64,000 bases of DNA from Myotis daubentonii. Lineage: Eukaryota; Chordata; Mammalia; Chiroptera; Vespertilionidae. The notes beneath the pieces were generated by a model. It searched no databases and was not told the origin of the DNA. It saw only the letters and a program-made list of their open reading frames with translations. Made by a program: the position numbers and the translations under genes. Shown in pieces: positions 54,501-59,793 of this stretch. Numbering within the stretch: the first letter of the stretch is position 1; the number at the start of each line of letters is the position of its first letter. The DNA is taken from assembly GCF_963259705.1 (NCBI RefSeq), contig NC_081850.1:34563799-34627798 (forward strand), given 5' to 3'.

Positions 54501-57500
54501 AATAAGATGGACTTTCTTGAATAATACATAAACTAACTCTTGAAAGTGTCAAAGAGAAATTCCAGAACTTTGGACCTTGGAATAAATGTATAAACTCCCA
54601 AGGTAGCTACTATAAGAACAGTACATGTTTAGGTTAAAAAAAATGTGTATGTTTGCAAAATAAGATCAGTTTTATTACTTTATAGACATACCTTGTAGAT
54701 GAAAAAAATACTTCTCTCATGGAACTCTTTATAAGCAAACTTCCGAATGTAAGTAGAATTTCTGTCTCACCCTATCTGAGTCTGTTGAGAAATCTGAATT
54801 TCTAATAATGACTTACTCTGAATCTTTAGCTTTAAAAATATATATAATGTTTTCCATTTAAAAAATGGATGAATTTAGGTTTTACGTCACCATTTTCTGA
54901 TTAGCTTTGTTTAGTTTGCTCTTCAATTTTTTATTTAGTATATTATGTTCATCTTTGTCCACCCTGAGACTCTCAGAATGTATTTTCCCACTGTAAAATT
55001 ATCATCAAACTCGTGAATGGAGATAGAAAATAAAGCCTAACCTGAAGGTTAGACCTTGTTCCATATTATTTTAAACTCTGTTTGGTTGGCATTTGGAACA
55101 GTCAGATGCCTTTCTTTGTTAAAAGTGGAACCCTATTATCTTACTAAATAAGAACAGCACCTTACAAAAAGAAAAGCCTTTCTATAAAAGTAAATACTCT
55201 CAACTTTGGAGCTCCTACTATGTTTTTCATTTCAACTAATCAAAGCTTGAAAAACAGAATTCAACCAAGCAGCTGGGCCATGTTTTCCTCATGCCAACTC
55301 CAGGCGGACTCGTGGACGTGGCCTGGGCGTGGACCTGGAGCGTGCGCTGCTTCATCGGGGCCTTGCCACGTCGATCCCACCACGTCCACACTCACCCAGG
55401 CTGTCAGGCCCCTGTTTCCTGCTGCCGCGTTGAAATAATGAAAGTCAAATGGAGTGTGGAAGGCAGAGAAAATTGGTAGCCTTTTGCAGGGAGACTAAGA
55501 CAGCTAAATGGTGACACAATTTAAACTGTTCAAACTCGACAAGTTTGATTGAAAAATTGCATGACCTGTGTAGTTAGAGAGCGAAACGGTCACTAGTTTA
55601 TAGTTTTAAAAAGTCACAGTGTGCTGTGTTTACCGCAGACTGAGAATATTCTGTTATTCGGCCTGGTAGTAATTGTTGCACAAATGCCTGTTTTTCAGTT
55701 TGGCGATTTAAATGCTGTGTCTCCTGGAAATCTGGATAAAGGTAAGAATTTAAAATAATGTACATTTTTAAAGACTTTATTTGACTGGGAAAGTCTCACA
55801 GAGGAAAACGTAGCGTATGTGTCTGGCACTCTTACTCTGTGGAAACAGCATACAGTCCTAGGTGAGTATGGCTGTGATGTCTTCGGAATTCTTCATTATT
55901 TCTCCATTTCTGTGCTTTCTTTATGGGAGGTGCCTTAAGTACAAGAAATAAATTTAAACACAGTTACAAGCTCATTTTGGCTTTTTGCCTGAAGTTCGTT
56001 ATAAGTTCATTATTTCTGACCATCTGCAGAGTCCTAGAGAAAAGGCATAAAAGTTGCTCTAAATACCTGTATTCAAGGCCTATCAGGCAAGGAAAAAGAT
56101 TCCTCAGCCTACCTATCGCCACTCCACACTTCTCAATGGAAAAGGAACTCGGAAAGAGCCGTGATGTTTACTGGAGAAGCAAGATCAATCGTGGTGTAGA
56201 TGGAAAGGATAACACACATTCTCTTCAAATTATAATACCAGCATCACCACTCTAATATGACAATAGGACATATATTCCTGAAGAAACTCTTGCTCTGCAA
56301 AACCACAGAGTGAAAGGACTATGGATTAGGGGTGGGGGGAGGGGAGAAGGTTGGAATAGAGCACACAGCAGCAGAAGAAATCCTTTAGAAAACCAGCCCA
56401 GTTTTTAAAAAAATATAAAATTTCTAATAAACAAGCACAGTAGAAAATGTAGACCTTTCTTCAAAAAAACTAAGAAGTGAAGACAGCATGAGGTTTTAAA
56501 GAATTGAGTTCTGGAGTCAGGGACAAAATGCACAAAGACAGGTGAGAATAACACAATTAGCCCTTCCAAGCACAGCCAGAACCAGTGGGGAAACCAAGGC
56601 AAGAGGAAGGACTTGGGGAATCTGCACATGAGTGCAGTGCTGTTTTCTGGAGCAGCCTGTCCTCGGGTACTCATTGTCCAGCTTCTGACCCTCCTTGGCG
56701 GTGGAAAACATTAATGTGCCAGGGAAGGTCACCTTTGAATCCATGTCACTCCCATGTTGAACTCCTGTCAGGCAATTGTGGGTACATTAATTCCTGTTAG
56801 AGGAACATACATAGTAGCAAAGCAGGAGAAGTAGAAAATGATAGCCCCAAAATATTGTTGCTGTACCTCTATACTCTATAGGATTAACCAAATAACCCTC
56901 AGAAAGATAAATCAATGATGAGATGATACTAATTTGTAATTGAAGAGCCAGAATGGTGCCAGTTGAAGCCCATGTCCAGCATACAGCCATCCCGATAGCA
57001 CACTGACACCAAAGCCGTGTAACAAAGAATTTGTTGTTTCATCCCTGCGTGCCCACAGGTGCAGTAGGAGTATGGCTACTTGGCTAAACACTGAATGGCA
57101 GCCATTCTTCTTTGTAAAGTGCTAAGCCAAGTCTTCAGTCCACTCCAGTAGCACCTGATGTTAATTTTTCTGTACCAAATGTCCATAATCAATAGTAGGC
57201 TTCTAGAAGATGTCTTGGAATCTCTTGATGCATAAAATGTCTATGGACTGGCCCTTAGGGACTGGAGAAAAGGCTTTGCTTTGTAGCCTATCCAAATAAT
57301 CCCTGTCACCCCTAGTGACCTGCACAAAAGTGGCCTGGAGCACTGGAGTTTGTCCTGCCCACCACCTACAGTCCTGTCCATTTCTGCCCAAAACAGGTAG
57401 AGAGAAGGGCTTTGCTCATTCCCTCTTCACCTGCCTACCTGCTGGAAGTTTTTATTTTCCTTTCAGTGCTGGGGTTTGTTTATTTTTTATTTTTATTTTT

Positions 57501-59793
57501 ATTTTTTGCTATTATAATTTTGACACTATTTCTCAGGCACAGGAAAGAAGGTAGAGAGGGATCTGAGAAGCAATGCAATTTTACCTCACATTCTTGGAAT
57601 GGCTCTGCTGGTAACCATTCACCCTCAGACATGATGCTTCTTGAGATATAGCTGAACTGTGGCATAATCAGAGCCTAAGGTTTGAATGTAAAAACTTCAA
57701 GACTTTTTGTTGGCTCTTTCCACAAAAATGAGATATTTAATGTTTTTCCTGATAATGAAAGTAGTATTAGCTCTGTATAAAAATTCCAAGTAATACAGAG
57801 AATTAGAAACTATTGAGAGTGAAATTTCAAAGTCACAACCCTAAGAGACTACTGCCATTAAGAATTTTGTGAGTTTCCTTCTTCTTTTGTTCATATATAA
57901 ACAACTGCATCAACAAAAGGCAAAGTATCATACACGTGTTTTGATTATACCCTCTTGATAAAGCAAATGTCTACCAAATTTATCCTCCACGCAGCCCACC
58001 AGCCCTTCACATGTGCTTGTTCTAACATCTGTTATCATCAAGTCCATTTCCCAAAGCAAAAAGGTAACCGTATCAAATAGATGGGCCAAGAGGTCTCTTG
58101 CCACACAAGTTCTTCTGTGTTTACGGTTTAAGGATGCATTACATACGTCCTTCCTGTCAGTACATCTAAACTCAGCCTTTTTCATTACATACACCGCTTC
58201 TCAGGAGATGCTGCTCCTGGCAGCTGTGCACTGCACCACGCCACGTGGAGGTCCCTGCGACTCCCACTCAGTTCTCTCTGGAACCATCTTTGCCCTGTTG
58301 ATAACAAGAGAGGAACATTCAGGGCCCATTTATGTTGAGAGCTTCATTCGCAGGGATTGATGTGGTAGGTGTGCCCCAAGTGGTAACACTAGACTCAACC
58401 TTAGAAAGAGTTCAACTTAATCTGACCAAAAAGCTACTTGTACATGACAGAAGAGAATAACATGAAGATTTGGTTCAGTTTCTACAAGTGACTAGAAGTC
58501 AAAAGTATAACAAGTGTAGATGTATTTTAATTATCGATGAGATATTTCATGTGATTATGCCTTCATTTTTTTTTTTTGGTAAACAGTAAAACATGTCGAA
58601 GGTGAACTAAAAAGATTTTTAAGGCAAAAATTATATTCCCCGCTGTTTAAAAGTGTTCACTCCTGAAGAGGCATTCTCTTTACTCCTCGGAAGGGAATCT
58701 CTCACAGCAATAAAGCTGTGTGAGCATTTTCTCTCTCTACTTTTGAATTTTAACTGTGCTGCTGGAAAACATTAAATGGTATTCCATTCTAATGATGTTT
58801 TAGTTCATATAAAGTGTATTAAAATTTGGAGAGACCAGTGACTAATACATTTAATTTCCAGAAATGAATACCAGTCTTAACAGTGAATATCAGTGTTGCC
58901 AGGAATGGAAATCTATTGTGTATTGTTAATTTGATACTTCTGCCTTAGTCTTTATAATTTTTGGCAATAAGAATTAAGAGCCTATTTAATATTGTCATCT
59001 ATACTATTTGTGCTCACCAAAAGTCTTTACAGCAACCCATGCTTGTACCTGATATGTGTCATCACCAGTCTCACCTACACTAATATCAACACGTAAAATT
59101 TATATCTAAGTATAGATTTTTGGAGGAGACTGAAGTTTTTCTCCCTCACTTCTTCTTTTTTTAGTTAGCATTTTTCAGCTCAATACATTCCCCAAATGCC
59201 AACAGTGTATTAAAGTGACTACTTCATGAAGACACAACTCATGCCAAACTACTTAATACAAAAACGTTAGGAAATTCCAAAGGTCTTTTTAAGTTTTGGA
59301 GTTATTAAAAGTATTAATCACAAACTAACCCCAAATAAATTACCTTTATCATGTTTGAAAGAATTATGGATGCATTAACTGATCTTTGATGCAAGTGAAA
59401 TCCACGGAGAGGAAAACCTATAAGCTTTGTCCCCTGAGAAGAGCTGAGAAGTTGCTTTCCTAATGCTCCATATTAACGTGTTTCTAAGCACAAGTTGATT
59501 GCCATTTTCCAGTATGTCTTTTGGTAATAGTCGTGGCATTATTTGTTTGTGCAGATGAAGGCAGTGAAGTGGAAAGTGAAATGGATGAAGAACTAGATGA
59601 CTCTTCAGAACCTCAAGCCAAGCGAGAGAAAACGGAGCTGACCCCGGCGTTCCCGGTGGGTTGTCTGCAGCCTGTTCTCGAGAGCAGCGTGCAGCCCAGC
59701 CTCCTGAATCCCATCCACAGCGAGCACATCGTCACAAGTACTCAGACTATCAGACAGTGCAGCGCGACAGGCAACACTTACACTGCGGTCTAA
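2478..59793 (+). CDS. RFX3: RFX3 transcription factor, C-terminal 505 residues (11 exons, 5' part outside the window)
   Basis: Regulatory factor X3 is a nuclear winged-helix protein that binds X-box promoters as a homodimer or with other RFX proteins, and drives ciliary genes, left-right patterning and pancreatic endocrine differentiation (family knowledge). The sequence shows eleven exons with GT-AG borders whose phases all match. From Gly245 (2479) to the TAA at 59791 they sum to 1,518 nt, 506 codons with the stop. The peptide matches human RFX3 as I recall it: the end of the DNA-binding domain ([10 protein letters not shown]), a Gln-rich linker, the conserved B/C/D region, and an acidic tail ending TYTAV. 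RFX1 and RFX2 are relatives, but tail and linker fit RFX3 best. There is no frameshift or premature stop. The coordinates given are a span; the introns are listed separately. Confidence 0.97.
3081..3204 (+). repeat. (TGGA)n microsatellite
   Basis: An imperfect start (ggctggatgggtgggtgg) leads into long runs of ATGG units with a few TATGG and AAGG variants. It creates spurious open frames on both strands ([15 protein letters not shown]). Confidence 0.97.
3397..3441 (+). repeat. Pyrimidine-rich low-complexity tract
   Basis: Repeats of tatctc pass into ctccctcc and a run of nine C. This is simple sequence. Confidence 0.85.
3680..4010 (+). mobile_element. L2-like fragment
   Basis: Text such as cccttacctttgaggagtta, gtgctatttgagtggg and cattcaggcagagggaataa follows the L2 3' region (stock phrases: dispersal of counts, 'fully occupied by weight gain' gap of internal simple repeat at 3747-3782). 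Diverged; family assignment is from memory. Confidence 0.5.
5519..6148 (+). mobile_element. Helitron copy 1 of a tandem array (HeliBat-like)
   Basis: It starts TCTACACTAATAAAAG right after A5518 and ends with the Helitron terminus gtgcaccaggcctctat (CTAT in place of CTAG). The 5' 110 bp matches the element at 44913: inverted CCAAT (5573-5585), octamer ATGCAAAT (5592-5599) and AAGATGGCGGC (5612-5622). A 119-codon open frame (5541-5900) crosses it but I recognise no protein. A duplicated phrase, catcatcccctcacc followed by ggctggccaggcacccc, occurs at about 5960 and 6040. No transposase is present, so it is non-autonomous. Confidence 0.85.
6149..7108 (+). mobile_element. Helitron copy 2 of the array, carrying a minisatellite
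   Basis: It starts TCTATATAGTAAAAGGGTAA exactly where copy 1 ends, and finishes with the hairpin gtgcacaaatttttgtgcac then cgggcctctag. Most of its length is the minisatellite at 6225-6945. It is non-autonomous. Confidence 0.88.
6225..6945 (+). repeat. 48-bp minisatellite inside a Helitron (about 15 copies)
   Basis: The unit, roughly ccaaccccctgatcggccct followed by gctctgtgtgtgacaggggg and a short linker, recurs every 46-48 bp with substitutions. The period is near a multiple of three, so open frames of 16-residue repeats appear in more than one frame of the minus strand. These are not genes. Confidence 0.93.
7109..7422 (+). mobile_element. Helitron copy 3 of the array
   Basis: It starts TCCTATATAATAAAAGGCTA directly after the CTAG of copy 2 and ends gtcgtgcaccaggcctcttg before T7423. 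It contains two inverted copies of a CTCF-core-like motif (7181-7194 and 7211-7224) and a second small hairpin, gcgctccccc/gggggagcgc. Confidence 0.9.
8590..8755 (+). repeat. Ancient interspersed repeat, family not named
   Basis: The phrases agagctggagggaagagatc, acctagtccaactcat and aaggtcatagagcaatcagg resemble an old repeat common across mammals. I cannot name the family with confidence. Confidence 0.4.
9120..9360 (+). mobile_element. MIR SINE
   Basis: It contains the MIR core: gggttcgaatacaggctgct, cttcactgaacctc, then tcttcatctgctaaatgg, ending with the aagtgctaattgctattatc type 3' end. It is diverged, as expected for this old family. Confidence 0.8.
12044..12490 (+). mobile_element. 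Helitron, lacking the first bases
   Basis: It begins at the internal phrase ctaatatgctaagtgtccgg (the usual 5' TC...TAATAAAAG is missing) and ends gtgcatgaatttgtgcac then cgggcctctag before T12491. It shares its 5' body with the copy at 30484. A CTCF-core-like motif lies at 12140-12153. Confidence 0.85.
14741..14888 (-). mobile_element. Ves SINE, internally deleted
   Basis: The minus strand reads agctggtttggctcagtggc, then gcaggaggcagc, aatgattctctctcatcac and an A-rich tail. About 70 bp of the tRNA-related middle is missing. The likely target duplication is tgatgctt (14726 and 14889). Confidence 0.85.
15716..15837 (+). CDS. RFX3: RFX3 exon, residues 284-325 (Gln/Ser/Thr-rich linker)
   Basis: The acceptor is tttttag|G. 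It encodes [18 protein letters not shown], then a Gln- and His-rich linker ending QHHQQFL. The donor is TTAG|gtatgt at 15838, leaving the first base of Asp325. The exon lies 13.1 kb beyond the previous one, across the most repeat-laden intron. It carries no recognised domain and links the DNA-binding domain to the B/C/D region. Confidence 0.96.
15838..17665. other. RFX3: RFX3 intron, 1.8 kb
   Basis: It contains a short TG-rich stretch (16503-16545) and the long TA/TATG repeat (17246-17402). No transposon is recognised in the rest. Confidence 0.85.
17246..17402 (+). repeat. (TA)n/(TATG)n compound microsatellite with inverted repeat
   Basis: About 45 bp of pure TA pass into TATG units, then the mirror set CATA, then TA again. 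The TATG arm (about 17322-17350) and the CATA arm (about 17360-17390) can pair, so a cruciform is possible. It produces spurious Tyr/Ile-rich frames on both strands. Confidence 0.95.
17666..17778 (+). CDS. RFX3: RFX3 exon, residues 325-362
   Basis: The acceptor is aacag|AT, completing Asp325. The peptide runs [19 protein letters not shown] and ends LYREHCE, then a phase-0 donor GAG|gtaaat at 17779. The segment opens the conserved RFX B region used in dimer-linked regulation in the family (established for RFX1-3; the exact boundary here is my estimate). The acceptor lies about 265 bp after the TA/TATG microsatellite. Confidence 0.96.
17779..21577. other. RFX3: RFX3 intron, 3.8 kb
   Basis: It contains an old L1 fragment (18097-18490) and a more GC-rich stretch at 20800-21160 of unknown nature, open on the minus strand for 114 codons without a recognisable protein. 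The rest is plain AT-rich intron. Confidence 0.8.
18097..18490 (+). mobile_element. Old L1 3'-end fragment
   Basis: The phrases gaaatattatgcagctatta, aaaaagcaagatgcaaagca and gtgtgtatagcatactatca match the 3' region of ancient L1 families. No coding capacity remains. Confidence 0.65.
21578..21693 (+). CDS. RFX3: RFX3 exon, residues 363-401
   Basis: The acceptor is ttcttag|GCA. It encodes [20 protein letters not shown], then [18 protein letters not shown]. The donor AG|gtcaga at 21694 splits Ser401 (AG|C). This donor is functionally notable: if it is not used, 13 further in-frame codons lead to a stop at 21731-21733, and an AATAAA hexamer follows at 21749. That would give a 413-residue product (see findings). 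Confidence 0.97.
21694..22129. other. RFX3: RFX3 intron, 436 bp, with read-through coding tail
   Basis: The first 40 bases extend the upstream reading frame to a TAA at 21731-21733, followed by AATAAA at 21749. No transposon is seen. The shortness of the intron and the signal placement suit a composite terminal exon. Confidence 0.7.
21749..21754 (+). terminator. RFX3: Candidate intronic poly(A) signal for a short RFX3 isoform
   Basis: AATAAA lies 15 bp after the stop codon (21731-21733) reached by read-through of the exon ending at 21693. It would terminate a message encoding 413 residues, a length I recall for a database RFX3 isoform. It is supported by position only. Confidence 0.5.
22130..22284 (+). 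CDS. RFX3: RFX3 exon, residues 401-453
   Basis: The acceptor is tcaccccag|C. The peptide [20 protein letters not shown] continues through [20 protein letters not shown] to VLRPIP. The donor A|gtaagt at 22285 splits Ser453. It belongs to the conserved B/C region of RFX proteins. The preceding intron is only 436 bp, the shortest in the window. Confidence 0.97.
22285..26196. other. RFX3: RFX3 intron, 3.9 kb, little recognisable
   Basis: Apart from a run of 26 T at 24797-24822, I see no SINE, LINE or DNA element. For a bat intron in this window that is unusually clean and may reflect selection or chance. Confidence 0.7.
24797..24822 (+). repeat. Poly(T) tract
   Basis: Twenty-six T in a row without an obvious attached retroelement. 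Confidence 0.95.
26197..26294 (+). CDS. RFX3: RFX3 exon, residues 453-485
   Basis: The acceptor is catttag|GT, completing Ser453. It encodes [20 protein letters not shown] then [12 protein letters not shown], with a phase-0 donor AAG|gtatac at 26295. The segment is predicted helical within the conserved C region. No anomalies are seen. Confidence 0.97.
27690..27875 (+). mobile_element. MIR SINE
   Basis: It shows the MIR order: acctggagttatacat, gtaaccttgaacaaactact, taacctgtttaactcat, gaattgaacgaggtaatata, then ttaacacagtgcctgacaca and tagtatgtacttgatt. Confidence 0.75.
28244..28634 (+). mobile_element. hAT-type MITE with perfect 8-bp target duplication
   Basis: The ends are 15-bp inverted repeats, cagtggtcggcaaac, and the flanks are identical 8-mers gtctatct (28236-28243 and 28635-28642). 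Terminal parts resemble bat nhAT elements. The interior (about 28330-28505) includes an open frame over 28233-28517 with no recognised domain. The element is non-autonomous. Confidence 0.93.
28715..28942 (+). mobile_element. Ves SINE, full length
   Basis: The tRNA-like head ccggtttggctcagtggata, box B ggttcgattccggtcaaggg, body gcaggaggcagctgatagat and tail aatcaataaaatatatttaa are all present. The target duplication is aagaaaagga (28705-28714 and 28943-28952). It is the best-preserved copy in the window. Confidence 0.96.
29946..30095 (+). CDS. RFX3: RFX3 exon, residues 486-535
   Basis: The acceptor is tgtacag|GTT. It encodes exactly 50 codons, [20 protein letters not shown] to [12 protein letters not shown], with phase 0 at both ends, so skipping it would keep the reading frame. 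The donor is CAG|gtactc at 30096. The region is helical and strongly conserved among RFX1-3. Confidence 0.97.
30395..30478 (+). mobile_element. MIR fragment next to a Helitron
   Basis: The text gatcttgggcaagttactta and ctgctttgggttttactttc is MIR core. It stops where the Helitron begins (30484), so the Helitron probably landed in or beside it. Confidence 0.65.
30484..30895 (+). mobile_element. Helitron (HeliBat-like)
   Basis: The 5' end reads ctatataataaaagcctaat with the initial TC altered. The 3' end is gcaccaggcctctag followed by T30896. The body matches the 12044 copy. CTCF-core-like motifs lie at 30599-30612 and 30644-30657. Open frames on the minus strand are not genes. Confidence 0.9.
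31265..32285 (+). mobile_element. Old L1 3' fragment
   Basis: The phrases tgagcaaagatctgaataga, catttctctaaagaagatat and caaatgtccattaactaatg are eroded L1 ORF2 and 3' UTR sequence. It ends in the ccattgaactgtatacttta type 3' UTR. There are many stops and no function. Confidence 0.75.
32474..32674 (-). mobile_element. Ves-type SINE
   Basis: The minus strand has ggctggtgtggctcagatgg, ggtttgattcctggtcaggg and gcaggaggcaaccaatcgat. It is flanked by a perfect 20-bp target duplication, atataaagttttttttttaa (32454-32473 and 32675-32694). Confidence 0.93.
33318..33527 (+). mobile_element. Ves-type SINE
   Basis: It has the head ctggctgggtgtctcagttc, box B ggttccattcccagccaggg, body gcaggaggcagcctatggaa and an A-rich tail with aaaacaaaac. 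More diverged than the 28715 copy. Confidence 0.85.
36451..36642 (+). mobile_element. SPIN-like hAT MITE, internally deleted
   Basis: The ends cagcggttctcaacctgtgg and aagttgagaaccactg are near-inverted repeats. The inside phrases cataacagtagcaaaattac and tgggggtcaccacaatatga match my memory of SPIN/URR1-type hAT elements. The flanking 8-mers (tactttag, cttaaatc) do not match, so the target duplication has decayed or the ends are misplaced. Confidence 0.8.
37034..37242 (+). CDS. RFX3: RFX3 exon, residues 536-605
   Basis: The acceptor is gtcccag|GAG. The peptide runs [20 protein letters not shown], through [20 protein letters not shown], to FLLKWSFY. The donor AG|gtacat at 37243 splits Ser605. 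This is the largest internal coding exon here (209 bp), flanked by introns of 6.9 and 5.0 kb. Confidence 0.97.
37598..37765 (+). mobile_element. MER5-like hAT fragment
   Basis: It starts ttcagtggttctcagagatc, then aatacaaactctcaggtccc and ggtgattctaatgcatgctc, the usual MER5A layout. A second piece with aacctagctgcacatcagaa follows at about 37802-37965. Confidence 0.65.
40289..40539 (+). mobile_element. Ves-type SINE
   Basis: It has the head ccctggctaggtagctcaat, box B tgtgtttgagccccggtcag and the body aagaagcaaccaatgaatgc, then an expanded CT-rich tail and aatcaataaaaaatta. Confidence 0.85.
41020..41262 (+). mobile_element. Ves-type SINE
   Basis: It has the head ccctgactgggtggctcagt, box B gttcaattcccagtcagggc, a duplicated gatcccctgtcggggcacac segment and the body gaaagcaaccaatctatctc. 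The aatcaataaacacacacata tail has grown a CA repeat. Confidence 0.88.
41382..41564 (+). mobile_element. Short Helitron, 183 bp
   Basis: It has intact ends: TCTATAATAATAAAAGCATA after A41381, and a 3' hairpin gcacaaatttcatgc, then atcgggcctctag before T41565. The interior is only about 120 bp with no coding potential. Confidence 0.9.
42277..42430 (+). CDS. RFX3: RFX3 exon, residues 605-656
   Basis: The acceptor is ggaacag|C, completing Ser605. It encodes [20 protein letters not shown], then [20 protein letters not shown] and [11 protein letters not shown]. The donor is GAG|gtaaga at 42431, phase 0. This is the end of the conserved D region. Read-through past the donor would stay open for 29 codons to a stop at 42518-42520. 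Confidence 0.97.
42840..42902 (+). repeat. (GAA)n(GAT)n trinucleotide repeat
   Basis: Eight GAA units followed by about eleven GAT units directly abut a minus-strand MIR. Frames here are poly-Lys, poly-Met or poly-Ser and are not genes. Confidence 0.95.
42903..43125 (-). mobile_element. MIR SINE
   Basis: On the + strand it reads cttatatgtgccaggcacag, ttttactgatgagcagctga and gtggtagagatctggtttga, the reverse complement of a MIR. Confidence 0.75.
44913..45497 (+). mobile_element. Helitron (HeliBat-like), intact ends
   Basis: It starts TCAACACTAATAAAAGAGAA after A44912 and ends with the perfect palindrome gtgcacgaatttcgtgcac, then cgggcccctag before T45498. Its first 90 bp match the array copy at 5519, including the inverted CCAAT (44965-44977) and AAGATGGCGG (44990-44999). 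A perfect 18-bp-arm hairpin lies at 45093-45130. Confidence 0.93.
45781..48546 (-). mobile_element. L1 retrotransposon, 5'-truncated, antisense to RFX3
   Basis: About 2.77 kb, flanked by a 13-bp target duplication tacttcatatctt (45768-45780 and 48547-48559), with its poly(A) at the 45781 end (poly-T on +). The minus strand holds broken ORF2: reverse transcriptase motifs [13 protein letters not shown] (near 48460) and [15 protein letters not shown] (near 47770), then C-terminal segments [19 protein letters not shown] and [18 protein letters not shown] (46430-46160), and a 3' UTR of about 270 bp. Frames are interrupted several times, so no active protein is expected. ORF1, the endonuclease and the 5' UTR are absent. 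Confidence 0.93.
49100..49362 (+). mobile_element. Ves SINE
   Basis: It has the head ccctagccagtttggctcag, box B ggttcgattctggtcaaggg, the body caggaggcaaccaatcgata and an A-rich tail. A perfect 13-bp target duplication, aaaagaaaaatgt, lies at 49087-49099 and 49363-49375. Confidence 0.94.
49805..49965 (-). mobile_element. MIR or L2-end fragment
   Basis: The phrases ccttgtgctaggtgttttac, gtccccatttcacccatgag and aactagcaagtggtggaact are a diverged reverse-complement MIR-type sequence. Confidence 0.55.
51519..51567 (+). repeat. (CA)n microsatellite
   Basis: Uninterrupted CA for about 48 bp after a short CTCT lead-in. Confidence 0.97.
51942..52037 (+). repeat. (CCCT)n polypyrimidine tract
   Basis: About 95 bp of almost pure C and T (ccctccctctctccctccct and similar). 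The mirror-like purine/pyrimidine bias could allow triplex formation. Confidence 0.93.
52205..52480 (+). mobile_element. L2-like fragment
   Basis: The phrases ggtatttattcagcctttaa, gacaaataaggtccctaccc and gtcaggaaaagctctgagga match L2 3' sequence. A small MIR/L2 end (cagtgcctagcacatagtaa) follows at 52965-53030. Confidence 0.65.
53630..53831 (+). mobile_element. hAT-type MITE (nhAT)
   Basis: It begins tagggttggggaacctattt and ends ggatgttccccaccccgg, near-inverted termini around gcccatttggatatttataa. The flanking 8-mers gtttagaa and ctttggag agree at 5 of 8 places, a decayed target duplication. Confidence 0.8.
55285..55435. other. GC-rich, CpG-containing island in an AT-rich intron
   Basis: About 150 bp with many CpG dinucleotides and three cacgtc/gacgtg-type sites lies about 260 bp before the 43-bp exon. 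Open in several frames but no protein is recognised. It could be a conserved regulatory element, an old retrocopy or an unlisted repeat. Confidence 0.4.
55699..55741 (+). CDS. RFX3: RFX3 43-bp exon, residues 657-671
   Basis: The acceptor is gtttttcag|TTT. It encodes [14 protein letters not shown] plus the first base of Asp671, with donor G|gtaaga at 55742. It is not a multiple of three, so skipping it would shift the frame into the last exon. It joins the D region to the acidic tail and sits after a 13.3-kb intron. Its peptide matches recalled RFX3 exactly, which supports it despite its small size. Confidence 0.94.
55742..59554. other. RFX3: RFX3 intron, 3.8 kb, no element recognised
   Basis: It holds a G-rich stretch at about 56328-56350 and an A/T-rich run at 57477-57508. 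Open frames at 55923-56255 and 58013-58360 have no recognisable protein or coding character. I see no SINE, Helitron or LINE here. Confidence 0.75.
59555..59793 (+). CDS. RFX3: RFX3 terminal coding exon, residues 671-749 and stop
   Basis: The acceptor is tttgtgcag|AT, completing Asp671. It begins with an acidic block ([16 protein letters not shown]), then a basic AKREK patch, then a Ser/Thr-rich tail ending [10 protein letters not shown] and TAA at 59791-59793. As I recall from UniProt, residues about 663-699 are annotated as needed for dimerization; that stretch spans this exon and the previous one. Confidence 0.97.

Larger units (their letters stand above)
42431..55698. other. RFX3: RFX3 intron, 13.3 kb
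   Basis: This is the largest intron: GAA/GAT repeat with MIR, Helitron, antisense L1, Ves, MIR, CA and CT tracts, L2, hAT MITE and a GC-rich island, each listed. The stretches 43130-44910, 48560-49080, 49970-51510 and 53840-55260 show nothing I can name. Confidence 0.85.

Noticed and set aside
58013..58360. 115-codon open frame in the last intron
   Set aside because: No motif or family resemblance, no splice context, and chance open frames of this size are expected over 64 kb.
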